43,793 bases of DNA from CAZPRY01 sp964589175 (GCA_964589175.1 CAZPRY010000032.1:1-43793), one strand, 5' to 3'. Counted from the first letter of the stretch, positions 16,645 to 25,136 are shown. The notes: generated by a model from the letters alone, not told the origin. Numbers and translations are program-made.

Positions 16645-18375
16645 GTGAAAAAAATCAAAGGTGTCAGGATTTCCCCCGGTGTGACCATGGGACCGGTGCA
16701 TTATTTTGAAAGAGATAAATTTCAGGTTCCCCAGGACTATATCCGCCCGGACGAGGTTGATGAGCATCTGCAACGATACGAGAATGCCATCCGCCACGCC
16801 CTCAAGGAACTGGAACAAATCCGGGATCTGCTGCTCGATCACCTCGATGAAGATCACGCCAAGATTATCGATGCCCAATTGATGGCCCTGAATGACAGCG
16901 AAGTCAAGAAGGAGGTCACCGGGATCGTCAAAAAGGAACTCAAGAACGTCTCCTGGGCCTACTTCGATGTCATGACGAAATATGAGACCGTCCTCGAGAA
17001 AACCCTTCATAGCTACCTGCAGGAGCGCTATATCGATCTGAAAGACGTTAAGAAGCGCATTCTGCATCATCTCTCGGCCAAAGGCGATTACACCTTGCCG
17101 CAATTCAAGGAGCCGGCGATTTACGTCAGCACCAGAATCACGCCCTCGGAACTTATCCATATCAATCAACAGAATGTACTGGGAGTTATTACCCAGATCG
17201 GCGGCTACGATTCGCATGCCGGGATTCTGGCCCGATCTTTCCAGATTCCCTATCTGTCGAATATCGCCGACATCCGGCAATTTATCGGTCATGAAAATGT
17301 CATTCTGGATGTCGACGGTGAGTCTGCGATTATCGACGCTTCCGAGGAGGAGATTCGCGGTTACAGGGAAAAAGCCCGGATATTTGCAGGCAGCCGGCGG
17401 CGTTCGATGAAAAGCCTTGGTGAGAGCAAGACGAAAGACGGTATCCCGATCCAGATTCTGCTGAACACCAGCTTCGTCAGCGAGGTCACTGCCATCGATC
17501 CGTCGGAACAGCAGGGAATCGGGCTGTACCGGACCGAATTTTTATGTATCGAGAAAAACTGCATTCCCGATGAAGATGAGCAGTTTGTGGCCTACACCCG
17601 GGTTGTGCGCATGATGAATAATCTGCCGGTGACGTTCCGGACATTCGATTTCGGGCGCGATAAACTCGTCGAGATGCTGGATCTTGATATGTTCCACAAG
17701 GATGATTTTTTCCAGGATTTCGGCGGCATCCGCTTTTGCCTGGAAAATCCGGAATTGCTCAGGACGCAGTTGAAGGCGCTGTTGCGGGCCTCTGCCTACG
17801 GCCCGATCCAGATAATGTTTCCCATGGTTTTCTCCCTCGAAGAAGTCCTGAAGAGCAAAGAGATTCTGCGGCAGGTAGCCGAAAAACTGGATGAAGAAGA
17901 TATTGTCTACGACCACCACATTCCGATCGGGATCATGATCGAGACGGAAGAGGTGCTCGGAGACCTCGAGAATGTGGCCAATGAGGTAGATTTCTTCAGT
18001 GTCGGCACGAATGATCTCTCCCTCTTTTTACTGGGTACTTCGCGCGAAACCAGTTTCGCCCGGAACGACTATCATCCACTGCTCTACGGGGCAATCGAGA
18101 AAGCCGTCCGGACAGCCAGACAGAGGGAGATCGGGATCAGCGTTTGCGGGGAAATGGCTTCCGATCCGCTGGCGCTCCTCGGCCTGCTGGCCGTCGGCAT
18201 CAGGGTTGTCAGCATCAATCCAAGTGCCTATCAGAAAGTGTTTGAGATGATCCAGAAGATTGATCTGAATGCGGTGGAGCCTTTGGCGGAAGAGATACGG
18301 GAAGCCGAGAGTGCCTTCCAGGTCTATCAGGTTTTAAAGAAGTTTCATACCGAAAATCTGCGGGATGGCGGCTGA
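16645..18375 (+). CDS. ptsI: PTS enzyme I (phosphoenolpyruvate-protein phosphotransferase)
   Basis: The protein has 576 residues, full length. It autophosphorylates from phosphoenolpyruvate and passes phosphate to HPr. The phospho-accepting His191 is in GGYDSHAGILARS. The PEP-binding barrel has GIGLYRTEFL, FRTFDFGRDK (the family more often has GxDK here) and the catalytic Cys501 in SVCGEMASDP. The start is a GTG directly after the ptsH stop codon, and the N-terminus KGVRISPGVTMGP fits the family. The C-terminal ~30 residues after the barrel (EEIREAESAFQVYQVLKKFH) form a helix of normal length. Confidence 0.96.
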   Translation: MKKIKGVRISPGVTMGPVHYFERDKFQVPQDYIRPDEVDEHLQRYENAIRHALKELEQIRDLLLDHLDEDHAKIIDAQLMALNDSEVKKEVTGIVKKELKNVSWAYFDVMTKYETVLEKTLHSYLQERYIDLKDVKKRILHHLSAKGDYTLPQFKEPAIYVSTRITPSELIHINQQNVLGVITQIGGYDSHAGILARSFQIPYLSNIADIRQFIGHENVILDVDGESAIIDASEEEIRGYREKARIFAGSRRRSMKSLGESKTKDGIPIQILLNTSFVSEVTAIDPSEQQGIGLYRTEFLCIEKNCIPDEDEQFVAYTRVVRMMNNLPVTFRTFDFGRDKLVEMLDLDMFHKDDFFQDFGGIRFCLENPELLRTQLKALLRASAYGPIQIMFPMVFSLEEVLKSKEILRQVAEKLDEEDIVYDHHIPIGIMIETEEVLGDLENVANEVDFFSVGTNDLSLFLLGTSRETSFARNDYHPLLYGAIEKAVRTARQREIGISVCGEMASDPLALLGLLAVGIRVVSINPSAYQKVFEMIQKIDLNAVEPLAEEIREAESAFQVYQVLKKFHTENLRDGG

Positions 18376-18446
18376 TTTCGGATACGTAATTTTCAGAGAA
18401 ATTCCCCATCGGCATGACCGGGATTTAACAGGGGCATAAATAACTC

Positions 18447-18475
18447 TTGCTTATCGTGAAGCACCGAAGTATTTT
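18447..18475 (+). promoter_or_regulatory. Possible promoter for the DUF151-UVR gene
   Basis: TTGCTT (18447-18452), a 17-bp spacer and TATTTT (18470-18475) lie just before the gene. The expected start site would fall only a few bases before the ATG at 18485, giving an almost leaderless mRNA. That makes the call uncertain. Confidence 0.3.
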
Positions 18476-18484
18476 ATTAAAGAG

Positions 18485-19066
18485 ATGATACGCGTCGACC
18501 TCGAGAAAATCATGTTTTATCCCCCCAGCAAGGGATATGCAATACTATTACGCGAACCGGAAGGCAACCGGCAATTGCCGATTATCGTTGGCGTTTTCGA
18601 AGCCCAGTCGATTGCGCTGGCACTCGAGAAAGTGGCGATGCCCCGTCCGCTGACCCATGATCTGTGCAGTAATATTCTCAAAGAATTGAATATACGCATC
18701 CCCGAGATTCTGGTCAGCGAACTCATCGACGGTACCTTCCACGCCAAGATATTTCTTGAGAAAATGGGAGAGCGGGAGATGATCCAGATCGACTCGCGTC
18801 CCAGCGACGCCATCGCCTTGGCGCTACGGATGAATGCATCCATTTATGTTGCTGACAAGGTGATGGATGAAGCCGGGCAGATCATCTCGCAAAAAGCCGG
18901 GAAAGAGGAAATCTACGACGACGAGTCACCCGAGATCAAAACCCTGGATCTCCTGTTCGAACTGCGCAATGAACTTCAGCAGGCGATTGAAGAGGAGAAT
19001 TATGAACAGGCTGCCAAACTGCGCGACAAGATCCAGAAAATTGAAAAGGAATTGAATATTAATTAG
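18485..19066 (+). CDS. Bifunctional nuclease family protein (DUF151) with C-terminal UVR motif
   Basis: The protein has 193 residues. Residues 1-130 are the DUF151 domain, recognisable by the LREPEGNRQLPIIVGVFEA strand, RPLTHDL and IDSRPSDAIALALR. The family includes proteins reported to have DNase and RNase activity. After an acidic linker, residues about 155-190 are a UVR motif (LQQAIEEENYEQAAKLRDKI), a helical hairpin that in UvrB binds UvrC and in other proteins mediates contacts. The fusion is a known arrangement. The gene ends 8 bp inside the convergent rnc gene. Its role in the cell is not settled. Confidence 0.9.
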   Translation: MIRVDLEKIMFYPPSKGYAILLREPEGNRQLPIIVGVFEAQSIALALEKVAMPRPLTHDLCSNILKELNIRIPEILVSELIDGTFHAKIFLEKMGEREMIQIDSRPSDAIALALRMNASIYVADKVMDEAGQIISQKAGKEEIYDDESPEIKTLDLLFELRNELQQAIEEENYEQAAKLRDKIQKIEKELNIN

Positions 19067-19769
19067 ATAGTTTTGATTGACGAAGTTGATCGAAAGCTTG
19101 TTTGGCAGCCCTTTGTTCGGCTGCCCTTTTTGTTGTTCCCTTGCCTGCTCCCAGTTGTTCACTGCCGATATATACCGCGACTGTGTACGTTTTCTCATGG
19201 TCGGGACCGCTGGCATCCAGGGTTCTGAACAGGGGTAGTTCCCGCCCCAGTTTATGACAGATCTCGAACAATTGACCCTTATAGTTGAAGCTGGACATGT
19301 GATCCAACTCGTCGATACTGTGGATGATCCAGCGGTAGACGATTTTCCGGGCGGATTTCAATCCCCCGTCAAGGTACACGGCGCCGATGATCGATTCGAT
19401 GATGCTGGACAGAATCGTGCGGCGTGTGGCGAGTTGGCCGATATCGAGACTTCGATCCACGATGCAGGCATCCAGAATATCCATCGATAGCCCTACTTCA
19501 TAGAGGCTTTTGCGATTGACAAGGATGGAGCGCAGAACCGTCAATTCGCCCTCGGTCTTTTTACGATACTTGTGGAATAGATAATCGGAAACAATCAATT
19601 CCAGAACGGCATCTCCTAAAAATTCCAGCCGCTCGTAGGAATTGCAGTTGATTTTGCATTTTGAACGATGGGTGAGGGCAATGCGCAGCAACTCTTTATT
19701 GGAAAAAGTATAGCCCACCTTTCTTTCGACAGGCGAGACAGATTTGAATAATTTTCTGAGTTGCAACAA
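19059..19769 (-). CDS. rnc: Ribonuclease III
   Basis: The protein has about 236 residues. It cuts double-stranded RNA in rRNA maturation and mRNA decay. The catalytic motif ERLEFLGDAVLELIVSDYLF and the second acidic site IIESIIGAVYLDGG are intact. A double-stranded-RNA-binding domain fills the C-terminus, ending AAEQRAAKQAFDQL. The start is uncertain. An open frame reaches a TTG at 19835, 53 bases inside fabF, but residues before 19769 only mirror fabF codons. I chose the TTG at 19769 (or 19766) because similarity to the family starts just after it (KVGYTFSNKELLRIALTHRS). The fabF-rnc order is a common bacterial arrangement. Confidence 0.9.
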   Translation of the reverse strand: MLQLRKLFKSVSPVERKVGYTFSNKELLRIALTHRSKCKINCNSYERLEFLGDAVLELIVSDYLFHKYRKKTEGELTVLRSILVNRKSLYEVGLSMDILDACIVDRSLDIGQLATRRTILSSIIESIIGAVYLDGGLKSARKIVYRWIIHSIDELDHMSSFNYKGQLFEICHKLGRELPLFRTLDASGPDHEKTYTVAVYIGSEQLGAGKGTTKRAAEQRAAKQAFDQLRQSKLSN

Positions 19770-19782
19770 TACCGGTAATGAA

Positions 19783-21027
19783 TTAAGAAATGAAACGTTT
19801 CGCCGCCAGCACGGCGTTATGCCCACCGAAACCAAAATTATTGCTCAGGGCGGCATCCAGCTTCGCTTCGACCGCCTGGTTAGGCGTGTAATTCAAATCG
19901 CAGTCGGGATCCGGGTACTCGTAATTGATCGTCGGTGGGACGATCTGATGCCTGAGAGCCAGGATTGTGGCGATAAATTCAACGGCCCCGGCCGCGCCCA
20001 GCAGATGACCTGTCATCGATTTAGTGGAACTGATACGGATCCTGTAGGCGCTCTCCCCGAAAACGGATTTAATTGCCAATGTTTCGTACTTATCGTTCAG
20101 CTGGGTAGATGTTCCATGCGCATTGATGTATTGAAAATCTTTCCGCGCCAGGCCCGCCATTTTAATCGCCAATTGCATGGAGCTGGCGGCCCCTTTGCCC
20201 TCCGGATGCGGGGCCGTGATATGATGGGCGTCGGCCGAAAAACCGTAGCCGACAATCTCACCCAGGATATTCGCACCGCGCTTTTTGGCGTGTTCAAGCT
20301 CCTCCAATATAATCGCCCCGGCACCTTCGCCCATGACGAAGCCGTCTCGCTCGCGATCAAAAGGCCGGCTGGCCTTTTGCGGGTCGTCGTTGCGCTTGGA
20401 GAGGGCTTTCATATTGCTGAATCCGGCCAGTGACAGGGGTGTCACGCTGGCCTCCGTACCTCCGGTAATCATCACGTCGGCATCATCTGCAAGGATGTGC
20501 ATATAGGCGATGCCGATCGAATGCGAGGAAGTCGCGCAGGCTGAGGAAACGGAGTAATTCGGACCCGTAAATCCCCAATTGATGGAAATTTGCCCGGAGA
20601 CAATATCCGGAATCATCATCGGAATGAAGAAAGGACTGACGGCCCGTCGCCCTCGCTCCATGATGTTACTGTGCTGGTCTTCAAAGGTGCGAATACCACC
20701 AATGCCGGAGCCTGTAATCACGCCGACCCGGTCCCGATCGAGATTGGGATCGGCCAGAAGCCCGGATTCCTCAAGTGCCTCCCGGGCGGCCAGAACGCCT
20801 AGAATCGCCACCCGGTCGGTACGCTTCAGGTCCTTATCGCTGAAAAGTACGGAAGGATCGAAGGGCGGAACCGGGGCAGCGATCTGAACCGGAGCATCCG
20901 TTACATCAAATTCCGTGATGCGTTTGACGCCGCTGACCCCGTTGATCAGGTTCTGCCAAAAAGTATGGACATCATTTCCGATGGGGGACATGATGCCCAT
21001 ACCTGTTACAACTACACGTTTACGCAT
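19783..21027 (-). CDS. fabF: 3-oxoacyl-[acyl-carrier-protein] synthase II
   Basis: The protein has 414 residues. It condenses malonyl-ACP with acyl-ACP in chain elongation. The catalytic Cys164 is in SSACATSSHSIG, and the two His residues lie in INAHGTSTQLND and SMTGHLLGAAG. The C-terminal NNFGFGGHNAVLAAKRF is typical. It begins 6 bp after acpP, and the ordering fabD-fabG-acpP-fabF matches the standard operon. No odd features were seen. Confidence 0.97.
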   Translation of the reverse strand: MRKRVVVTGMGIMSPIGNDVHTFWQNLINGVSGVKRITEFDVTDAPVQIAAPVPPFDPSVLFSDKDLKRTDRVAILGVLAAREALEESGLLADPNLDRDRVGVITGSGIGGIRTFEDQHSNIMERGRRAVSPFFIPMMIPDIVSGQISINWGFTGPNYSVSSACATSSHSIGIAYMHILADDADVMITGGTEASVTPLSLAGFSNMKALSKRNDDPQKASRPFDRERDGFVMGEGAGAIILEELEHAKKRGANILGEIVGYGFSADAHHITAPHPEGKGAASSMQLAIKMAGLARKDFQYINAHGTSTQLNDKYETLAIKSVFGESAYRIRISSTKSMTGHLLGAAGAVEFIATILALRHQIVPPTINYEYPDPDCDLNYTPNQAVEAKLDAALSNNFGFGGHNAVLAAKRFIS

Positions 21028-21033
21028 GCAAAT

Positions 21034-21267
21034 TTATCCGAGTTTTGATTCGAGATATTCCACGACGTTGCCAACGGTTTTAAGGCCTTCGGCTTCTTCA
21101 TCGGGAATTTCAATATCGAACTCTTCTTCCATTTTCATGATCAGCTCGACGGTGTCGAGCGAGTCGGCGCCGAGATCATCGATGAAAGAGGCTTCCATCG
21201 TAACCTTGGATTTTTCAACACCTAGTTTGTCTGTGACGATTTCTTGAATTTTCTCAAACTGTCCCAT
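21034..21267 (-). CDS. acpP: Acyl carrier protein
   Basis: The protein has 77 residues and is strongly acidic. It carries growing fatty-acyl chains on a phosphopantetheine arm attached to Ser36 in DDLGADSLDTVEL, the invariant site. The length, helix pattern and start (MGQFEKIQEIV) are standard. AGGAGG lies 5 bases before the ATG. It sits between fabG and fabF. Confidence 0.97.
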   Translation of the reverse strand: MGQFEKIQEIVTDKLGVEKSKVTMEASFIDDLGADSLDTVELIMKMEEEFDIEIPDEEAEGLKTVGNVVEYLESKLG

Positions 21268-21287
21268 TTTATCCTCCTTTGTAGGTT

Positions 21288-22034
21288 TTACATGACCAAA
21301 CCGCCGTCGACGTGGATAACCTGTCCGGTTATATAATCCGCCAGCGGCGATGCTAGGAACAAGGCCGCATTGGACACATCCTCTGGCGTTCCCATTTGAT
21401 GCAAAGGTATATTTTGCAGATAATTTTCTTTGACTTCTTCCGGGAGTACATCGGTCATCCGGGTCCGGATGAAACCGGGGGCGATCACATTGACGGTGAT
21501 ATTCCGGCTGGCCAACTCCTTGGCGATCGATTTGGAAAAGCCGATGACACCGGCTTTACTGGCGGAATAGTTCGATTGGCTCGCATTGCCGGTTATGCCC
21601 ACGACGGAACTGATATTGATGATCCTGCCGAAATGCTGCTTCATGAAATAACGCGCTGCCGCCCGGGTTGTCAGGAAAACACTTTTCAGATTGGTGCTGA
21701 GAACCGCATCCCATTGCTCGTCTTTCATGCGCAGAATCAGATTGTCGCGCGTAATCCCTGCATTATTGATCAATATGTCGATTTTATCGTATTTTTGGTA
21801 GACGTTCTCGATCAGCTGCTTGACCGCATCCGCGTCCGTGACATCGCAGGCGATGGCCGCAAACGGGTAGCCTTTCGCACTGAAATCCGCCGTGACTTCC
21901 TGCAGGGCTTCTTCGTTATAGTCACTCAGGATGACGATAGCGGAATTGGCGGCAAATGCCTCGGCGATAGCCCGGCCGATTCCCCGGCCTGAACCGGTAA
22001 CGATCACGACTTTGTCCTTAAAATCGATTATCAT
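21288..22034 (-). CDS. fabG: 3-oxoacyl-[acyl-carrier-protein] reductase
   Basis: The protein has 248 residues in the short-chain dehydrogenase family. It reduces 3-oxoacyl-ACP with NADPH. The cofactor loop is TGSGRGIGRAIAEAF (13-27), followed by NNAGIT and the catalytic Ser-Tyr-Lys in ISSVVGITGNASQSNYSASK. The C-terminus YITGQVIHVDGGLVM is typical of FabG. The first four bases overlap the fabD stop (ATGA), indicating coupled translation. Confidence 0.96.
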   Translation of the reverse strand: MIIDFKDKVVIVTGSGRGIGRAIAEAFAANSAIVILSDYNEEALQEVTADFSAKGYPFAAIACDVTDADAVKQLIENVYQKYDKIDILINNAGITRDNLILRMKDEQWDAVLSTNLKSVFLTTRAAARYFMKQHFGRIINISSVVGITGNASQSNYSASKAGVIGFSKSIAKELASRNITVNVIAPGFIRTRMTDVLPEEVKENYLQNIPLHQMGTPEDVSNAALFLASPLADYITGQVIHVDGGLVM

Positions 22035-22951
22035 AGGACACTTTCCAGATCTTCATAACTTGAAACGCCTTGAATGGTCACATCGGCCGAGATGCGGCGA
22101 ATCAGCCCTTGCAGCACTTTACCCGGGCCGACTTCGATAAAACGCGTAGCATGGTCGATGATCATATTCTGAATGGTATCGGCCCATAGCACCGGGGATG
22201 TCAATTGCAGGTAGAGCTGGCTTCTGATCTCATTCGGATCGACAGTCGGCTTAGCAGCGACATTGGTGTATACCGGGTAGCGGGGCGGATGGATTTCGGT
22301 TTTATCGAGCGCCTTTTTCAGTTCTTCGCGAGCGGTCTGCATCAGCGGTGAATGGAAGGCGCCGCCGACCGATAATTCGATCACTCGTTTGGCGCCGGCT
22401 TTTTTCAGTTCCATCATCACGGTCTGGACGGCAAATTTCTCTCCACTGATCACGATCTGAGCGGGTGAATTATGATTGGCGATAGTGCAGGTTTCCGAAA
22501 CTCCGGCTTTCTCGAGCGTTTGGAGAATCGTTTCGCTGTCCAGGCCGACAATGGCAGCCATAGTTCCCTGGGCGTTGTCGCAGGCCAGCTGCATCTGCTC
22601 GGAACGTACTTTCACCAGTTCCAGTCCCGCCTCGAAACTCAGCGCTTCGGCCGCGACCAGTGCCGAATACTCGCCCAGGCTGTGACCGGCGACCATATCC
22701 GGCAGGATATTTCTTTTGATCAATTCTTTAAAAACAGAGAGTGAATGCACGAAAATAGCCGGCTGTGTAATCTTCGTCTGGGTCAGTTTGTCTTGCGGCC
22801 CGTAAAAGGAAACATCCTTCAGCGAAAAGTCAAAAACACCTTCCGCCTGATCATAGAGCCGCGAGGCAATTTGGCTTTTGTTGTAGAAATCCAGACCCAT
22901 CCCGACAAACTGGGAAGCCTGACCCGGAAATACAAAAGCGGTTTTCGACAT
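22031..22951 (-). CDS. fabD: Malonyl-CoA:ACP transacylase
   Basis: The protein has 306 residues. It transfers malonyl from CoA to ACP. The nucleophile Ser91 is in VAGHSLGEYSALVAA. The N-terminal FPGQASQFVGMG oxyanion loop and the later His in GGAFHSPLM complete the site. It starts 1 bp after fabH and overlaps fabG by 4 bp, part of the tightly packed fatty-acid operon. Confidence 0.97.
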   Translation of the reverse strand: MSKTAFVFPGQASQFVGMGLDFYNKSQIASRLYDQAEGVFDFSLKDVSFYGPQDKLTQTKITQPAIFVHSLSVFKELIKRNILPDMVAGHSLGEYSALVAAEALSFEAGLELVKVRSEQMQLACDNAQGTMAAIVGLDSETILQTLEKAGVSETCTIANHNSPAQIVISGEKFAVQTVMMELKKAGAKRVIELSVGGAFHSPLMQTAREELKKALDKTEIHPPRYPVYTNVAAKPTVDPNEIRSQLYLQLTSPVLWADTIQNMIIDHATRFIEVGPGKVLQGLIRRISADVTIQGVSSYEDLESVL

Positions 22952-22952
22952 A

Positions 22953-23951
22953 TTATATTCCCCATTTCAATAAAACGCTGCCCCACGTGAAACCGGCGCC
23001 GAAAGAAGACAATAGAACATAGTCCCCTTTTTGGATACGATTTGCATCGATGGCGTCGACAAGCCCGATCGGGATTGTCGCAGCCGTGGTATTGGCATAG
23101 CGGTCGATATTCGAGAGCACTTGTTCCTCACGCAGATGCATACGGCTGGCACAGGCATCGATGATCCGCTTGTTGGCCTGGTGTGGGACAAACAGTGCGA
23201 TGTCGCTTCCCTTCAACCCGTTTTTCTTGAGAATCTCGAGGGAGATGCTGGCCATGCCGCTGACGGCAAATTTGAATACCGAGCGGCCTTCCTGGTAAAT
23301 GTAGTGCATCTTTTTGTCGACCGTTGCATGTGTTGCCGGGTGCTTACTGCCGCCGCCCAGCATATAGAGGTAATCCTTACCGGTTCCGTCCAACTTCAGA
23401 ACAGTGTCCACGATCCCCGAATCTGCGCCCTCAGCAGCCGGCTGCAGCAGGACAATCCCGGCCCCGTCTCCAAACAGCACACAGGTGTCCCGGTCGGTGT
23501 AATCGGTGATACTGCTCATCTTGTCCGCGCCGATGACGAGAACATTTTTGCAATTCCCGGTATTGATGAACTGTTGACCGACGGTCAGGGCATACGTGAA
23601 ACCGGAACAGGCGGCGGATATATCGAATCCCCAGGCGTTAGTAGCGCCGATCTTTTCCTGAAATAGCGCTGCCGTGGAAGGAAAAAACATATCCGGCGTG
23701 ATGGTTGCCAGGATGATCAGATCGATTTCCAGCGGATCGATATGAAAGCGGTTCTGCAAATCCCGGAAGGCACCGACGGCCAGATCGGAAGTAGCTTCGT
23801 CCTCTCGGGCGATATGTCTCTCGACGATACCGGTCCGCGTTCGGATCCATTCATCATTCGTGTCGACCATCTGTTCCAGATCGTGATTTGTGAGAATGCG
23901 CTCGGGTGCATATTTTCCCAAGGCTGTTATGGTGGCTCTTTTTACCGTCAT
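22953..23951 (-). CDS. fabH: 3-oxoacyl-[acyl-carrier-protein] synthase III
   Basis: The protein has 332 residues. It starts fatty-acid synthesis by condensing a short acyl-CoA with malonyl-ACP. The triad is Cys115 (ISAACSGFTYAL), His in FVPHQANKRI and Asn in IDRYANTTAATIPI. The family's NDEWIRTRTGI segment is present. It is separated from rpmF by 151 bp, the place where plsX normally lies; the gap holds no gene. Confidence 0.96.
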   Translation of the reverse strand: MTVKRATITALGKYAPERILTNHDLEQMVDTNDEWIRTRTGIVERHIAREDEATSDLAVGAFRDLQNRFHIDPLEIDLIILATITPDMFFPSTAALFQEKIGATNAWGFDISAACSGFTYALTVGQQFINTGNCKNVLVIGADKMSSITDYTDRDTCVLFGDGAGIVLLQPAAEGADSGIVDTVLKLDGTGKDYLYMLGGGSKHPATHATVDKKMHYIYQEGRSVFKFAVSGMASISLEILKKNGLKGSDIALFVPHQANKRIIDACASRMHLREEQVLSNIDRYANTTAATIPIGLVDAIDANRIQKGDYVLLSSFGAGFTWGSVLLKWGI

Positions 23952-24102
23952 TTTCTGCCCAATTTTAGTTGCGGGTTAATCTAAGCGTTTCGTTGATAAA
24001 GTAAAAAAAATTTGATACAACCCTGTCTGCCACTATAAATAGCAAATCAAATGGAGACCGCTGCTCCATACTGTATGATGTGGTGGCGTTCAGGGTCCGC
24101 CT

Positions 24103-24285
24103 CTATTTTTCCTTAGCTGAGACTACCGGGCGTCCTTTATAGTAGCCACAGTTGGGGCAGGCCCGGTGCGGAAGTTTAGATTCATGACATTGAGGACATT
24201 TTGCGACTGTGGAAGCATCCAGTTTCTGATGTGTTCTTCTTTTATCTCTTCTTGATTTCGACGTTTTTCTCTTTGGAAGTGCCAA
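24103..24285 (-). CDS. rpmF: 50S ribosomal protein L32
   Basis: The protein has 60 residues and is very basic at the start (LPKRKTSKSRRDKRRTH), then has a zinc-ribbon pair of CPQC and ACPNCG, the classic L32 pattern. The start is a TTG at 24285: AGGAGG precedes it by about 9 bases and the next codons give ALPKRKTSK as in other L32 proteins. No ATG is available. It follows yceD by 4 bp, the usual pairing. TTG start codons are unusual for ribosomal proteins. Confidence 0.93.
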   Translation of the reverse strand: MALPKRKTSKSRRDKRRTHQKLDASTVAKCPQCHESKLPHRACPNCGYYKGRPVVSAKEK

Positions 24286-24289
24286 TGTA

Positions 24290-24799
24290 TTAATCCTCCG
24301 TAGCGTTGTTTAAAAATTGTTTTAGTGGTTCCCACCGGCTGTCGGGTCGGGGAATATGACAACTGCAAGTTTCCAGATTCAGATTTGCACCGCATACGTC
24401 GCAAAGGCCCTTGCAGTCCTTACGGCAAATTTTCTTCATAGGGATGGCAAGCAACAGCGCATCTAAAATTTGCTGGGAAATATCCACTTCCATGGTCTTT
24501 TCATTGATCGGAATGATACTATCGTCTGTTTCGGCAGACTCCTGGGCCAGATAACTTAACATAACTTCGAAATCGGTGTCCAATTTCAAATCATAATCGG
24601 AGAGGCAACGGTCGCAAGCGAACAGTGCCTTGGTGTGGACACGCCCCTTTATGTGAATTCCGGAGATCTCTTTATCGATAGATAGTTCCACTACAATCTT
24701 GGATTGAAAGTTTGGATCGTCAATTTCCAGCTCTTCCTGGGAGAGCCTAACCTCTATATTTTGTTGTCCTTCAGTAAGCGAATTCAGACGAATCTTCAT
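24290..24799 (-). CDS. YceD/DUF177 family protein
   Basis: The protein has 169 residues. YceD-family proteins are encoded just upstream of rpmF in most bacteria and have been linked to 23S rRNA accumulation or ribosome assembly. The family pattern is present: CDRCL around residue 65, then EVDISQQILDALLLAIPMKKIC and a cluster of Cys pairs near the C-terminus (CRKDCKGLCDVCGANL, then CSC). The Cys pairs probably bind zinc. It is the first gene of the fatty-acid operon visible here. A 337-bp gap with a candidate structured RNA lies on its other side. Confidence 0.9.
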   Translation of the reverse strand: MKIRLNSLTEGQQNIEVRLSQEELEIDDPNFQSKIVVELSIDKEISGIHIKGRVHTKALFACDRCLSDYDLKLDTDFEVMLSYLAQESAETDDSIIPINEKTMEVDISQQILDALLLAIPMKKICRKDCKGLCDVCGANLNLETCSCHIPRPDSRWEPLKQFLNNATED

Positions 24800-25136
24800 G
24801 ACAAAGGGGGAATTTATGAGATGGTAAGGCCAGAATCAAGAAAATTTCGATGCCGGCCCGGGACAGGAATCAACGGTTGGGAGGTGAAAGTACCCGAAAT
24901 GAAACCACTCGGAAGAGCAACGCCCGACCGTAAATATTTATACATCGTCTCGCGGAATTCGTTGTTTTTCTAGAATATCCTCTTTAATTTTTTAAGTTTT
25001 ATTGGAAAAAGGAATGAGAGCAGTATTAATGGGAAATCCCATGCAATACGCAGATTTCAGGGCAATTTTTATTCCTGGAGATTACAGGCTTTTATGAATT
25101 ACATTATTGATAGTCCAATTTCTGAGGAGTCATAAC
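24800..25136. other. Intergenic region between divergent yceD and mutase genes
   Basis: This 337-bp gap holds no supported gene. It contains the candidate structured RNA at 24874-24930 and a short palindrome ATGGGAAATCCCAT. An open stretch from 24821 (starting MVRPESRKF) resembles no family I know and is not called. A GAGGAG ribosome site at the right end belongs to the mutase. I found no B12-box-like sequence that would support a cobalamin riboswitch. Confidence 0.6.
24874..24930 (+). ncRNA. Candidate structured RNA upstream of methylmalonyl-CoA mutase
   Basis: An 8-bp stem pairs CGGTTGGG (24874-24881) with CCCGACCG (24923-24930), including one G-U pair that is favourable only if transcribed in the plus direction. 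Two small hairpins can form inside: GGT-GAAAGT-ACC (24883-24894) and CTC-GGAA-GAG (24908-24917). That gives a compact three-way junction. It matches no riboswitch class I can recall. The identity is unknown and the fold is judged by eye. Confidence 0.3.

Noticed and set aside
19770..19835. Upstream start for rnc at 19835
   Set aside because: The added residues are encoded within fabF in another frame and do not resemble RNase III N-termini.
24874..24930. Cobalamin riboswitch identity for the structured RNA
   Set aside because: The B12 box and the conserved class core are absent, although the downstream gene is B12-dependent.
24821..24973. Small open frame in the yceD-mutase gap (starts MVRPESRKF)
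   Set aside because: No family resemblance, composition not convincing, and it overlaps the candidate RNA. A possible start with weak GGGGGA support is not enough.
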